This document shows, in pieces, positions 1 to 5,256 of a stretch of 6,963 nt of DNA. The notes beneath the pieces were generated by a model, which saw only the letters and a program-made list of their open reading frames with translations, searched no databases and was not told the origin of the DNA. The stretch covers positions 1-6,963 of the forward strand of contig JAKQYG010000227.1 in the NCBI GenBank assembly GCA_023356515.1, read 5' to 3'. Numbering within the stretch: the stretch's first letter is position 1; the number at the start of each line of letters is the position of its first letter. Source of the stretch: Trichodesmium sp. MAG_R04. GTDB lineage: Bacteria > Cyanobacteriota > Cyanobacteriia > Cyanobacteriales > Microcoleaceae. The translations under genes were made by a program, and so were the position numbers.

Positions 1-126
1 GTCGTAGACATTCCGAGAGTTTAAGACAAACTTCATTTAAACTCGCCTCTCAATTAAATATATAAATCATTAATTACTACCTATCTATTTATACTGACAA
101 AATTTTACGAGCCTGACAAGAGTTTT

Positions 127-218
127 AATGAAATCAAAAAGACATAACTGACATAATTATGTCTCTATTTACAATGAAATCAAAAAGACATAACTGACAT
201 AATTATGTCTCTATTTAC
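127..218. repeat. Perfect 46-bp direct tandem repeat, two copies
   Basis: Copy 1 is 127-172 and copy 2 is 173-218; they are identical base for base and abut with no spacer. Each unit begins AATGAAATCAAAAAG and ends TCTCTATTTAC. Each contains the heptamer GACATAA twice, and the second one is fused to its reverse complement to give the 14-bp palindrome GACATAATTATGTC. The absence of any divergence suggests a recent duplication or ongoing homogenisation. The unit is longer than the 37-bp LTRR repeats known from Nostocaceae, and there is no spacer structure as in a CRISPR array. Function is unknown; a protein-binding site pair is possible. Confidence 0.9.
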
Positions 219-337
219 AGAGAAATCTATATTCGGTCAAGTTTTATGTTCCTCAAGTAGTAGATAGTAGTAGCATGTCAAGCTTAAAATAGTTTATTAG
301 CCTCAGAGGCAAGAATTTATCATCACAGACCATCAAA

Positions 338-403
338 CGATCGCTAAAAGTTGATAGGAAGAAACAAGCGATCGCTAAAAATTGACAAAAAGAAATAGGC
401 GAT
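338..403. repeat. Degenerate 31-bp tandem repeat with HIP1 core
   Basis: Two units of 31 bp (338-368 and 369-399) both start CGATCGCTAAAA and continue with a similar purine-rich tail (TTGATAGGAAGAAACAAG versus TTGACAAAAAGAAATAGG). A third unit appears to start at 400 (CGAT) and then breaks down. The junction makes a full HIP1 octamer GCGATCGC at 368-375, the hallmark over-represented octamer of many cyanobacterial genomes. Confidence 0.65.
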
Positions 404-439
404 GTGGCACGTCTTGCTGAAAATGGTGTATGACAGTGA

Positions 440-568
440 AAAAATACTGAAGTTTATGGGAAGATTTTATTAATGTGCGACGAAGGAACTCCAGCCAACA
501 AAAAATGGACATATAGGGAAATCAGTTCCGCATTAAACCTGCACATCAATATTAAAAGTCATCTTTGA
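440..568 (+). pseudogene. Relic of an IS630-type transposase N-terminus (HTH region)
   Basis: The frame opened after the TGA at 437-439 reads through to TGA at 566-568. Its middle, roughly KILLMCDEGTP...KKWTYREISSALNLHIN, resembles the helix-turn-helix segment of IS630-family transposases, which typically read A-R-I-L-L-x-x-D-E-G, then W-T-D/x-x-x-I-A/S-x-A-L-x-x-x-x-x-T-V. The resemblance stops after HIN (about 553), exactly where a hairpin begins, and the expected TVERIRKRF continuation and the DDE catalytic domain are absent. An ATG at 473 could only give a 31-residue peptide, so I treat this as a dead fragment. The family assignment comes from memory of the motif, not from a search. Confidence 0.45.
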
Positions 569-576
569 GATGACTT
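556..576. repeat. 9-bp perfect hairpin, 3-nt loop
   Basis: AAGTCATCT (556-564) and AGATGACTT (568-576) are exact reverse complements around TTG. It abuts the point where the transposase relic loses homology, so it may mark a deletion or insertion junction. No T-tract follows, so a terminator is not supported. Confidence 0.6.
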
Positions 577-586
577 GAGCTATTAG

Positions 587-606
587 CCAAGGATTTTAAT
601 CCTTGG
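587..606. repeat. Perfect 20-bp palindrome, CCAAGGATT arms
   Basis: CCAAGGATT (587-595) and AATCCTTGG (598-606) are exact reverse complements; in RNA this would be an 8-bp stem with a TTTA loop. It follows the 556-576 hairpin by 10 bp, making a tandem hairpin pair. GCGGG follows rather than a T-run. Confidence 0.6.
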
Positions 607-620
607 CGGGTATTCGCGGT

Positions 621-760
621 CATATTGGCAGTTCATAGACAGGGCTTACGGACGGACACTACATCCAGCGAGTAGAAATAGAACTTGCCGCTACATATAG
701 CGTTTTCAAAGTTAATTTGCGTAAGTCCTGATAGAGTCATTTTGGTAGATCATTAGACAT
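621..760. repeat. 21-bp degenerate tandem repeat, split by a MITE
   Basis: CATATTGGCAGTTCATAGA (621-639) is the left unit. CATTTTGGTAGATCATTAG (738-756) is the next. With the 640-730 insert and one 5-bp duplicate removed, the two lie 21 bp apart as a tandem pair. A third copy, CATATTGGCAGGTCATAGA, stands at 831-849 and runs directly into GTCAT, showing what the uninterrupted unit looks like. Confidence 0.55.
640..730. mobile_element. 91-bp MITE with 5-bp target duplication
   Basis: The ends are CAGGGCTTACGGA (640-652) and TGCGTAAGTCCTG (718-730). The latter's reverse complement CAGGACTTACGCA matches the left end at 10 of 13 positions, so these are terminal inverted repeats. ATAGA occurs immediately outside both ends (635-639 and 731-735), the size and position expected of a target-site duplication. 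There is no coding capacity. The AGGACTTACGC end motif recurs near 5257 and, with one change, near 6437, so it belongs to a repeat family in this genome. The parent transposon cannot be named from the sequence. Confidence 0.7.
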
Positions 761-830
761 CTCCAGAAAAGGTTCTCAAACTCTTGAACCGCCGTTTCAA
801 AATCAGTATTGTTGGAGGGTTTATTGCCGA

Positions 831-853
831 CATATTGGCAGGTCATAGAGTCA
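831..853. repeat. Third copy of the 21-bp repeat, uninterrupted
   Basis: CATATTGGCAGGTCATAGA at 831-849 differs from the 621-639 copy at one base and continues with GTCAT, matching the sequence to the right of the MITE. It serves as an internal empty-site reference. Confidence 0.6.
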
Positions 854-989
854 TCAGTTTGAGTTGCTAATGAATTATGCTGGCCAAAGGAGGACTACTT
901 ACCTCATACCTTTCTCTTTACAGAATTTTCGGTTTTTTCTAGTCATGCCCTTGGGTGTAGGGAAGTCGAAATATTTTTTTCTGATTTAC

Positions 990-1017
990 TTGCAATTTTG
1001 AGAAACTATGCTATTAT
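990..1017 (+). promoter_or_regulatory. Candidate promoter for tRNA-Gly
   Basis: TTGCAA (990-995) and TATTAT (1012-1017) are separated by 16 bp and end 11 bp before the tRNA. This fits a sigma-70-type promoter with transcription starting near 1024. Only the consensus match and position support it. Confidence 0.45.
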
Positions 1018-1028
1018 TAGATGATAGT

Positions 1029-1099
1029 GCGGGTATAGTTTAGTGGTAAAACCTTAGCCTTCCAAGCTAATGATGGGGGTTCGATTCCCCCTACCCGCT
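1029..1099 (+). tRNA. tRNA-Gly, anticodon TCC
   Basis: The cloverleaf folds completely. The acceptor arm GCGGGTA (1029-1035) pairs with TACCCGC (1092-1098). The D stem is GTTT/AAAC (1038-1041 with 1049-1052) and the anticodon stem is TTAGC/GCTAA (1054-1058 with 1066-1070). The anticodon TCC at 1061-1063 lies in the loop CTTCCAA. The T stem is GGGGG/CCCCC (1075-1079 with 1087-1091) around TTCGATT. The discriminator is T1099 and no CCA is encoded. It decodes GGA, and by wobble probably GGG. It stands alone; no other tRNA is nearby and no terminator hairpin with a T-run is seen after it. Confidence 0.97.
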
Positions 1100-1459
1100 T
1101 TGTCTTATAATTAATAACCTTCTAGCTTTTTAGTTTTCCTAATCCTTATTCCTATATTTCTGAATAGACAATGGATTAATTCTGGACATCAAATAACATA
1201 GAAATGTGTACAAAAAAGTTTAACTTAGAGTTGGGTAAAATTGGCCACTTTTAACTGAGTAGTTATTAAAAATTTCTAAATACAGGACAAAAAATTTAAA
1301 CAGCCAATAAATTCATTTTGTATTAAATCAAAATCAAGAAGGAATTCATTTGATAGTAGATTCTACATTTGCGGAGCCTAGCAGCAGCTATATCCCTACC
1401 TTCAGGCAACAAAGCCTGTCTTCAAAGTAATATCTATCCAGAAAAACAACTGACTACAG
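1100..1459. other. Intergenic spacer between tRNA-Gly and the DUF1499 3' exon side
   Basis: No convincing gene is seen on either strand. The only structure I see is a weak 5-bp hairpin CAGGC...GCCTG near 1404-1419. The sequence is AT-rich and low in repeats compared with the left of the window. Confidence 0.5.
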
Positions 1460-1520
1460 TATCAACAATAAAACGCGATAGTACGCTAAATATAGCGTAC
1501 CCGCGTAAATCATGTTGATA
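1460..1520. repeat. 61-bp nested palindromic element
   Basis: Three nested inverted pairs share one centre: TATCAACA (1460-1467) with TGTTGATA (1513-1520), ACGCG (1473-1477) with CGCGT (1502-1506), and GTACGCTA (1481-1488) with TAGCGTAC (1493-1500) around AATA. The RNA of either strand would form a long interrupted hairpin. It lies 60 bp past the DUF1499 stop on that gene's downstream side. It resembles the palindromic intergenic repeats common in Nostoc-type genomes; it could act as an mRNA 3' end stabiliser or be a MITE relic. Confidence 0.6.
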
Positions 1521-1532
1521 TTATTGACTATT

Positions 1533-1560
1533 GTTGGGCGGCGTTATCGCTTCACCCAAC
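1533..1560 (-). repeat. GTTGGG...CCCAAC hairpin repeat after the DUF1499 stop
   Basis: GTTGGG (1533-1538) pairs with CCCAAC (1555-1560) and an inner GCG/CGC stem (1541-1543 with 1548-1550) closes a TTAT loop. It begins 21 nt after the DUF1499 stop codon in that gene's direction. The position suits a transcription end or RNA-processing hairpin, but there is no T-tract. The GTTGGG...CCCAAC arms followed by CTAC look like a widespread cyanobacterial interspersed repeat. Confidence 0.5.
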
Positions 1561-1580
1561 CTACTAGGTTTGAACCCTTC

Positions 1581-1694
1581 CTAACTATTTCCTTGGAGTT
1601 CGTTCAGTTTTTCCCTAATAGTTTCGACTCGTTGTCGGTTAACACCTAAGTCTGATTTTCCCAGACGGGAAGCGGAACGTACTTGAATAGCATT
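1581..1694 (-). CDS. DUF1499 family protein, 3' exon (codons 139-175 and stop)
   Basis: Read on the minus strand from 1694, immediately after the intron's 3' end, this exon encodes 37 residues beginning NAIQVRSASRLGKSDLG, continuing VNRQRVETIREKLNELQ, and ending at TAG (1581-1583). The VRSASR-x-G-x-SDLG-x-NR block is the most conserved C-terminal signature of DUF1499 proteins, as I know the family. The exon has no start codon or ribosome site of its own and is meaningful only when joined to 4311-4724. The joint is phase 0: ...GAA GCT | AAT GCT ATT... reads E-A-N-A-I without a gap. The total spliced product is 175 residues. Confidence 0.88.
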   Translation of the reverse strand, partial: NAIQVRSASRLGKSDLGVNRQRVETIREKLNELQGNS

Positions 1695-1770
1695 GTTAAA
1701 CTAAGCCAGTCTGTTACCAAAGCGACTCGTCTTCAGAACCGGACGTGAGACTTTCACCTCATCACGGCTC
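1695..1770 (-). ncRNA. Group II intron domains V and VI
   Basis: Domain V runs from 1770 to 1736: GAGCCG...GGTGAAAGTCTCACG...CGGTTC, with the catalytic AGC triad at 1769-1767 and the GAAA tetraloop. Its lower stem has one nucleotide more than the usual 34, best drawn as a bulged U at 1764 between the GAGCCG/CGGTTC helix and the GA/TC pairs. Domain VI follows (about 1732-1695). GAGTC pairs with GGCTT, and a bulged A at 1702, eight nucleotides from the 3' end, is the probable branch point that attacks the 5' splice site. Confidence 0.88.
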
Positions 1771-1845
1771 CTCTCCTAAACGTCCCAATTCAAGGGTACA
1801 TCCTTAAAATTCTACCTAAGACTTAATAATACTAATGGTTAACTA

Positions 1846-1934
1846 TAGTCATTTTAATTTAGATTGAGACAAGTATTTCTTGCTATAACTAAATTTCAGC
1901 AGAAAAAGTGTTCCATTTTTATTTGAAATGACTA
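1846..1934. mobile_element. 89-bp MITE with TA duplication inside intron domain IV
   Basis: TATAGTCATTT (1844-1854) and AAATGACTATA (1926-1936) are exact 11-bp inverted repeats. Read as a TA target duplication (1844-1845 and 1935-1936) plus 9-bp terminal repeats TAGTCATTT/AAATGACTA, this is the form left by IS630/Tc1-mariner-type elements. The inside is AT-rich and non-coding. On the intron's strand the left repeat supplies the TAG that ends the HNH relic. Deleting the element with one TA lets that frame run on as KTAKDLKVVNH before a stop. It is small and lies in domain IV, where inserts are least harmful to splicing. Confidence 0.62.
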
Positions 1935-2096
1935 TACTTTCAAATCCTTGGCAGTCTTAACCTCATAGCAATATCGGTGCAACAGTTGTTTGTTTTTATA
2001 AGTATTGTCACCGACTTCAGACCTAGGAACGATGTGGTCAACCTCGATTAAATCCGTTAGTCTAAAGTGTAATCCACAAAATGCGTATTTGTTGTT
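1932..2096 (-). pseudogene. Degenerate HNH endonuclease domain of the intron-encoded protein
   Basis: In frame with the maturase and directly after its TAA, 54 codons read NNKYAFCGLHFRL, then IEVDHIVPRS, YKNKQLLHRYCYEVKT and a TAG at 1932-1934. This is the En domain normally fused to such maturases: two zinc-binding pairs around a D-H-I-x-P core and an N-x-Q-L-L-H motif. DH and the N are kept, but the first Cys of CxxC is Tyr and the usual HRHCH is RYCY. The nonsense codon would be one transition from a CAA glutamine codon, and the Cys and His losses are also single transitions. Without readthrough the domain is not made. In the family it nicks the second DNA strand during retrohoming. Confidence 0.85.
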
Positions 2097-3707
2097 TTAC
2101 TGTTTTAACAGCATTTTGACTTCTTTCCTTACGCCTGGATGTTTACCGATTTTACTTCTCCCATAAGTCCAGTTTCCGTCATAGGGTGATGCAGCACCTT
2201 TCACTTTAATGTGCCTTACCATAGCTACATCCGAATGTAGGTTTATTATATATTCGCCATTCTTTAGAACCCAATTTCCGGTTTTTTTTATGTTAGGGAA
2301 ATACTTTTTCTTTACCCAGGTGCCTGACTTATTTGGATGCCTTCTTCTTGCCCATCGACCTAGTCTTTGAGCTAGGAGCATATCCAATTTGTTGAATATT
2401 TCTTTACTAACTACCGCTGAGAAGTAATTAGCCCATTCCCTTATTACCGGATTTAGTTTAGCTATTAAAGCTTTAGTAGGGGCGGTTTTGTGAAAATCAC
2501 ATATCTCCGCCAGTTTCCGATAATGGCTTTCGATGCTCTTGGAGGATGGTTTAATCAGCGTCCTGAATACTTTCTTGGTTGACTTAACTTTGTATTGCCT
2601 GATGTTAAATCCTAGGAAGTCAAATCCTGAATGGTTTCCCTTATATTCTTCCAAGGTGTGAGCAATTTTAGTCTTTTCTGGTTTTAGTTCTAATCCTACT
2701 TGGTTCAACCATTCTTGTATCACGATTTTAGCTTGTAATACTACTTTGATATCTTGATGTAGGATAACAAAGTCATCAGCATAGCGTACTAAGGAGAGAC
2801 TTTTTACCTTATGTTGCCAACTTATTTGATTACCTTCATAATTTTTTATATCTAAGGTTTTGGCAAATTTTATTAACCTTTCTTCCATACCGTGTAAGAC
2901 TATGTTTGCTAGTAGAGGTGATATTAACTCTCCCTGTGGTCTAACTTCCACAGTGTCTAGGAATTGCTCGTTGTCAAATAACCCAGATTTTAGCCATTGT
3001 TTGATTAGTTTTTTGTAAGGAGATTGACCTATTTTTTCTAGCAGTGCATCATGGTTAATTCGCTCAAAACATTTGGATATGTCAGCATCAAGTACATATT
3101 TAGGTTTAAGTCTAATGCTGTCGAAGATGGCCTCAATGGCATCATGTGTTGACCGTCCTGGTCTAAAACCATAGCTATTAGGTTCAAAGCGTGCTTCCCA
3201 TTCTGGCTCCATACCTAGCTTCACCAGTGCTTGTAACGCGTGGTCATACATCCTAGAGATGCTTAGCCGGCGTTTTTCATCTTTTCCTGATTTTGGTATC
3301 CAGACTTTATGGGTTGAGTTTACCTTGAGGTATCGTGAATTTAATAGGTTTACCAAGTTTAGTTGCTGCATCGGTGGTAGATTTTTTATCCCATCTACTC
3401 CAGTAGTTTTCCTACCTTGGTTATCCTGAGTCACACGCCTAATAGCTAGCAACCTCCCATAATAACTTTTAGTCAGAAGTCGTTGGTATTTACGCATTTT
3501 GCGGAGTTCGCCACGGCTGGATGCTCTGTAAATTAACTTTTGCAACTTAAATACATTTTTCTCAACCCTTCTCCAGTCAATATCTTTCCATTTGAGATTT
3601 GGATTCACACGAACTTGAGACCGTATATTGTCTGTATCCCATGCCACACTTAAAAAGGGCTTTGGATTACCCAATCTTCTTTTTAGTGTTTTAGCTTTAT
3701 TCATCAC
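2097..3707 (-). CDS. Group II intron reverse transcriptase/maturase, En domain lost
   Basis: This 536-residue intron-encoded protein helps its own intron fold and splice and copies it by reverse transcription. Visible order: N-terminal RT0 region with TTGVDGI (101-107), a fingers region with NSYGFRPGRSTHDAIEAIF (177-195), the first catalytic Asp in DADISKCF (207-214), PQGELISPLLAN (257-268), the YADD active site (309-312), FDFLGF (362-367), then the maturase X domain with LNPVIREWANYFS (418-430) and RWARRRHP (451-458). The product stops at LLKQ, just before the HNH domain, which remains as an untranslated relic at 1932-2096. Usual family length with En is about 590-610. Some residues look eroded: LSISRMYD where relatives have an LGIPT-like stretch, and PQGE for PQGG. 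Start is GTG (3707) or the adjacent ATG (3704); no strong ribosome site is seen. Confidence 0.93.
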   Translation of the reverse strand: MMNKAKTLKRRLGNPKPFLSVAWDTDNIRSQVRVNPNLKWKDIDWRRVEKNVFKLQKLIYRASSRGELRKMRKYQRLLTKSYYGRLLAIRRVTQDNQGRKTTGVDGIKNLPPMQQLNLVNLLNSRYLKVNSTHKVWIPKSGKDEKRRLSISRMYDHALQALVKLGMEPEWEARFEPNSYGFRPGRSTHDAIEAIFDSIRLKPKYVLDADISKCFERINHDALLEKIGQSPYKKLIKQWLKSGLFDNEQFLDTVEVRPQGELISPLLANIVLHGMEERLIKFAKTLDIKNYEGNQISWQHKVKSLSLVRYADDFVILHQDIKVVLQAKIVIQEWLNQVGLELKPEKTKIAHTLEEYKGNHSGFDFLGFNIRQYKVKSTKKVFRTLIKPSSKSIESHYRKLAEICDFHKTAPTKALIAKLNPVIREWANYFSAVVSKEIFNKLDMLLAQRLGRWARRRHPNKSGTWVKKKYFPNIKKTGNWVLKNGEYIINLHSDVAMVRHIKVKGAASPYDGNWTYGRSKIGKHPGVRKEVKMLLKQ

Positions 3708-4310
3708 TATTGATTATCTTACATTACGTCTAACAGTGGGTACGTCTGCATTATTATGCTTTTTACCCAATCCTACTCTCCCTGAGACCTACAACCTTTG
3801 TGTAGAGTTACCTTGAATGGCTTCCTAAGTTCTCGACCTATATTCTTAGGTGTCTTAGGGAGGTTTCCTCGTTCCCTTATGCCTTTATTACGACTGATTT
3901 AGTGGGGTAAAATCTCCCGGAGGGTTCGTTATGGTTGTTGATAACCTTGGAACTATAAGGTTATCCATAGACCCCCTGACTTCCGTCCTACATTCCTTAA
4001 CTACCTTTGGAATGGTTGGATATTACGAGAGTTTGATTACCTTCCTATTCGTCCACTTGTCAGTCTTTGCTAGGGGTCTCACTTATTTGGTAGTTAAAGC
4101 TTTGTCCCCGTTTAGACCAGCTTCAGGGATTGATGTTCAGTCGCTACCCTGTGGCCTATGCTGTCAACCCAACAACAAAGCGAGTGGAATTTCACCACTA
4201 AGGATATAAGAGTTTTCCATTGGCCATATATTTAACTTTCTTTAAGATTAGCCACGGAAGATTAGTTATAATTGCTTTTCAGTAATTTTTGACTAACCAA
4301 CGAGTCGCAC
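3708..4310 (-). ncRNA. Group II intron domains I-III and 5' part of domain IV
   Basis: About 600 nt of structured RNA precede the maturase start. The 5' terminus GTGCGACTCG is at 4310-4301. The candidate EBS2 (4179-4174) and EBS1 (4101-4096) fall at intron nt 132-137 and 210-215, in the range expected for domain I. Long inverted stretches, such as those in the 3931-4030 region, fit stem structures. Open frames seen on the plus strand here are by-products of RNA pairing. I did not assign individual helices of domains I-III. Confidence 0.7.
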
Positions 4311-4724
4311 AGCTTCTTTATCCACATAAAATTCGACATCGTCTACATAGCCCATAATTTTAGTGGTAAACTCAGCGTACAAATAATCCTCTTCTTCCTT
4401 AACAATGTTAGTCCGAGGCATTGAATCAATTATTTGTTTGAGGTTAGCGATCGCTATTTCCGGTTCAGAGCCATAACTGAGGGCAGCAATACCGTGTTCT
4501 GCATCCTGACTATAACTACTGACACAATTTGGACTATTGGGACAAGGTGTAAGTTGTCCAGAATATACACCGATATTATCAGGTCTGGTACCTGCAAATA
4601 AAGTCAGCTTACCAGAAGTGGCAATATTTATTCCGACAACAATGGCAATTAAGACTAATAACAAGATGATAATGTTAAACATTTTCTGAAACAGATTAGA
4701 AGACTTTTTTTCAGTTGTTTCCAT
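4311..4724 (-). CDS. DUF1499 family membrane-anchored protein, 5' exon (codons 1-138)
   Basis: The first 138 codons of a gene of unknown biochemical function. There is a short charged N-terminus, one hydrophobic segment at about 16-36 (FNIIILLLVLIAIVVGINIA) that should anchor it in a membrane, then the DUF1499 domain. That domain shows FAGTRPDNIGV (43-53), CPNSPNCVSS (61-70) and YVDDVEFYVD (126-135). Without splicing, ribosomes would enter the intron, add V-R-L-V-G and stop at 4293-4295, giving a 143-residue protein lacking the conserved VRSASR...SDLGVNR end. Joined to 1581-1694 the product is 175 residues, a normal length for the family. A HIP1 site at 4447-4454 lies inside the exon. The ATG at 4724 has no obvious Shine-Dalgarno. 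It is divergent from the SnoaL-like gene across 90 bp. Confidence 0.9.
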
Positions 4725-4814
4725 AGTCTATCAGATAAATAATTTGATTGAGTTTACCACGTATTATTTTATCCTGATAATAACAATTACTGTCTATCTA
4801 AAGTCCAAAAATTT
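4725..4814. promoter_or_regulatory. Divergent intergenic region between DUF1499 and SnoaL-like genes
   Basis: This 90-bp AT-rich spacer must carry promoters for both genes if they are separately transcribed. For the plus-strand gene, TTGATT (4744-4749) with TTTTAT 17 bp later (4767-4772) is a weak -35/-10 candidate. For the minus strand no pair stands out. No operator-like dyad is obvious. Confidence 0.3.
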
Positions 4815-5204
4815 ATGACTGACGAAAACCAAGCAATTTTAGCAGCAAATCAAGCATTTTATCGAGCTTTCGAGAAACGGGACATCACAGCTTTGAATGG
4901 CATTTTGTCCAAGGGTATTGGCACAGTTTGTATCCATCCAGGTCGTGCTGCAATTCGTGGTTTTGATAATATTAGTAATTCGTGGGATTTAATCTTTAAA
5001 AATACGGATTATATTGAAATTGATATTGATGTTGTTACGACAGAAATTAATGGCAATATTGGTTATGTTATTTTGGTGGAAAATTTAATGCAAGTCAGTA
5101 GAGCTAGGAGAATAAAAGTTCAGTCTATGGCAACAAACATTTTTGAGCAGATGGGTGGGAATTGGTATCTGATTCATCATCATGGTAGTCCTTTGTTAAA
5201 GTAA
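4815..5204 (+). CDS. SnoaL-like / NTF2-fold small protein
   Basis: A 129-residue single-domain protein. The start (AILAANQAFYRAFEKRDITAL, residues 8-28) is the helical opening of SnoaL-like/DUF4440 proteins. It is followed by VCIHPGRAAIRGF (38-50), SWDLIF (56-61), a strand-rich middle and the C-terminal WYLIHHHGSPLL (117-128). Members of this cone-shaped fold act as small-molecule isomerases, hydrolases or binding and association domains. The CIHPG and HHHGSP motifs mark the SnoaL_3-like subgroup, which I know only as uncharacterised. No signal peptide or membrane segment is present, so it should be cytosolic. The ATG at 4815 is chosen because homology-like sequence begins at once; there is no clear ribosome site. 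Confidence 0.85.
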   Translation: MTDENQAILAANQAFYRAFEKRDITALNGILSKGIGTVCIHPGRAAIRGFDNISNSWDLIFKNTDYIEIDIDVVTTEINGNIGYVILVENLMQVSRARRIKVQSMATNIFEQMGGNWYLIHHHGSPLLK

Positions 5205-5256
5205 TTGAACTACCATTAGACTGTACAAATTTAACTTTTGATCTAAAAGTAAAGTT

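Larger units (their letters stand above)
1..439. other. Gene-free repeat-bearing spacer
   Basis: No credible reading frame is seen on either strand. The stretch holds the 46-bp tandem duplication (127-218), the 31-bp HIP1-type tandem repeat (338-403) and a short palindrome GCCTCAGAGGC at 300-310. The left edge shows no recognisable gene end. Confidence 0.6.
1695..4310 (-). mobile_element. Group II intron, 2616 nt, inserted in the DUF1499 gene
   Basis: The 5' end GTGCG (4310-4306) fits the bacterial group II consensus, and the 3' end TTTAAC closes at 1695. A recognisable domain V lies at 1735-1770 and a domain VI with a bulged A at 1702, eight nucleotides from the 3' end. The maturase gene occupies domain IV. 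Splicing exactly these ends restores the host frame, which is strong independent proof of the boundaries. Candidate guide pairings exist. IBS1 GAAGCT (4316-4311) can pair with AGCTTT at 4101-4096 (intron nt 210-215, one G-U). IBS2 GATAAA (4322-4317) can pair with TTTGTT at 4179-4174 (nt 132-137, two G-U); these are unverified. Domain style and the maturase suggest a IIB, chloroplast-like cyanobacterial intron. Confidence 0.93.

Noticed and set aside
127..218. CRISPR array
   Set aside because: Two identical units abut directly; there are no unique spacers and no cas genes.
473..568. Small 31-residue gene starting at ATG 473
   Set aside because: The similarity to a transposase HTH region begins upstream of this ATG and stops abruptly, so a relic is more likely than a functional small protein.
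3628..3816. 62-residue plus-strand open frame
   Set aside because: It overlaps the maturase start and intron RNA on the opposite strand and shows no recognisable domain or start signal.
3931..4209. 92-residue plus-strand open frame
   Set aside because: It is antisense to domain I of the group II intron, where structured RNA leaves chance open frames; the composition is not protein-like.
4251..4255. GTGGC on the minus strand as the intron 5' end
   Set aside because: It does not fit GTGYG and would not restore the host frame, whereas GTGCG at 4310 does both.
4293..4724. A complete 143-residue DUF1499 gene ending at 4293
   Set aside because: The last five codons are intron sequence (GTGCGACTC...); the true continuation is the 3' exon at 1694-1581.
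5234..5250. Intrinsic terminator for the SnoaL-like gene
   Set aside because: The stem is ACTTTT/AAAAGT, nearly all A-T, and no T-run follows; stability is too low to claim.
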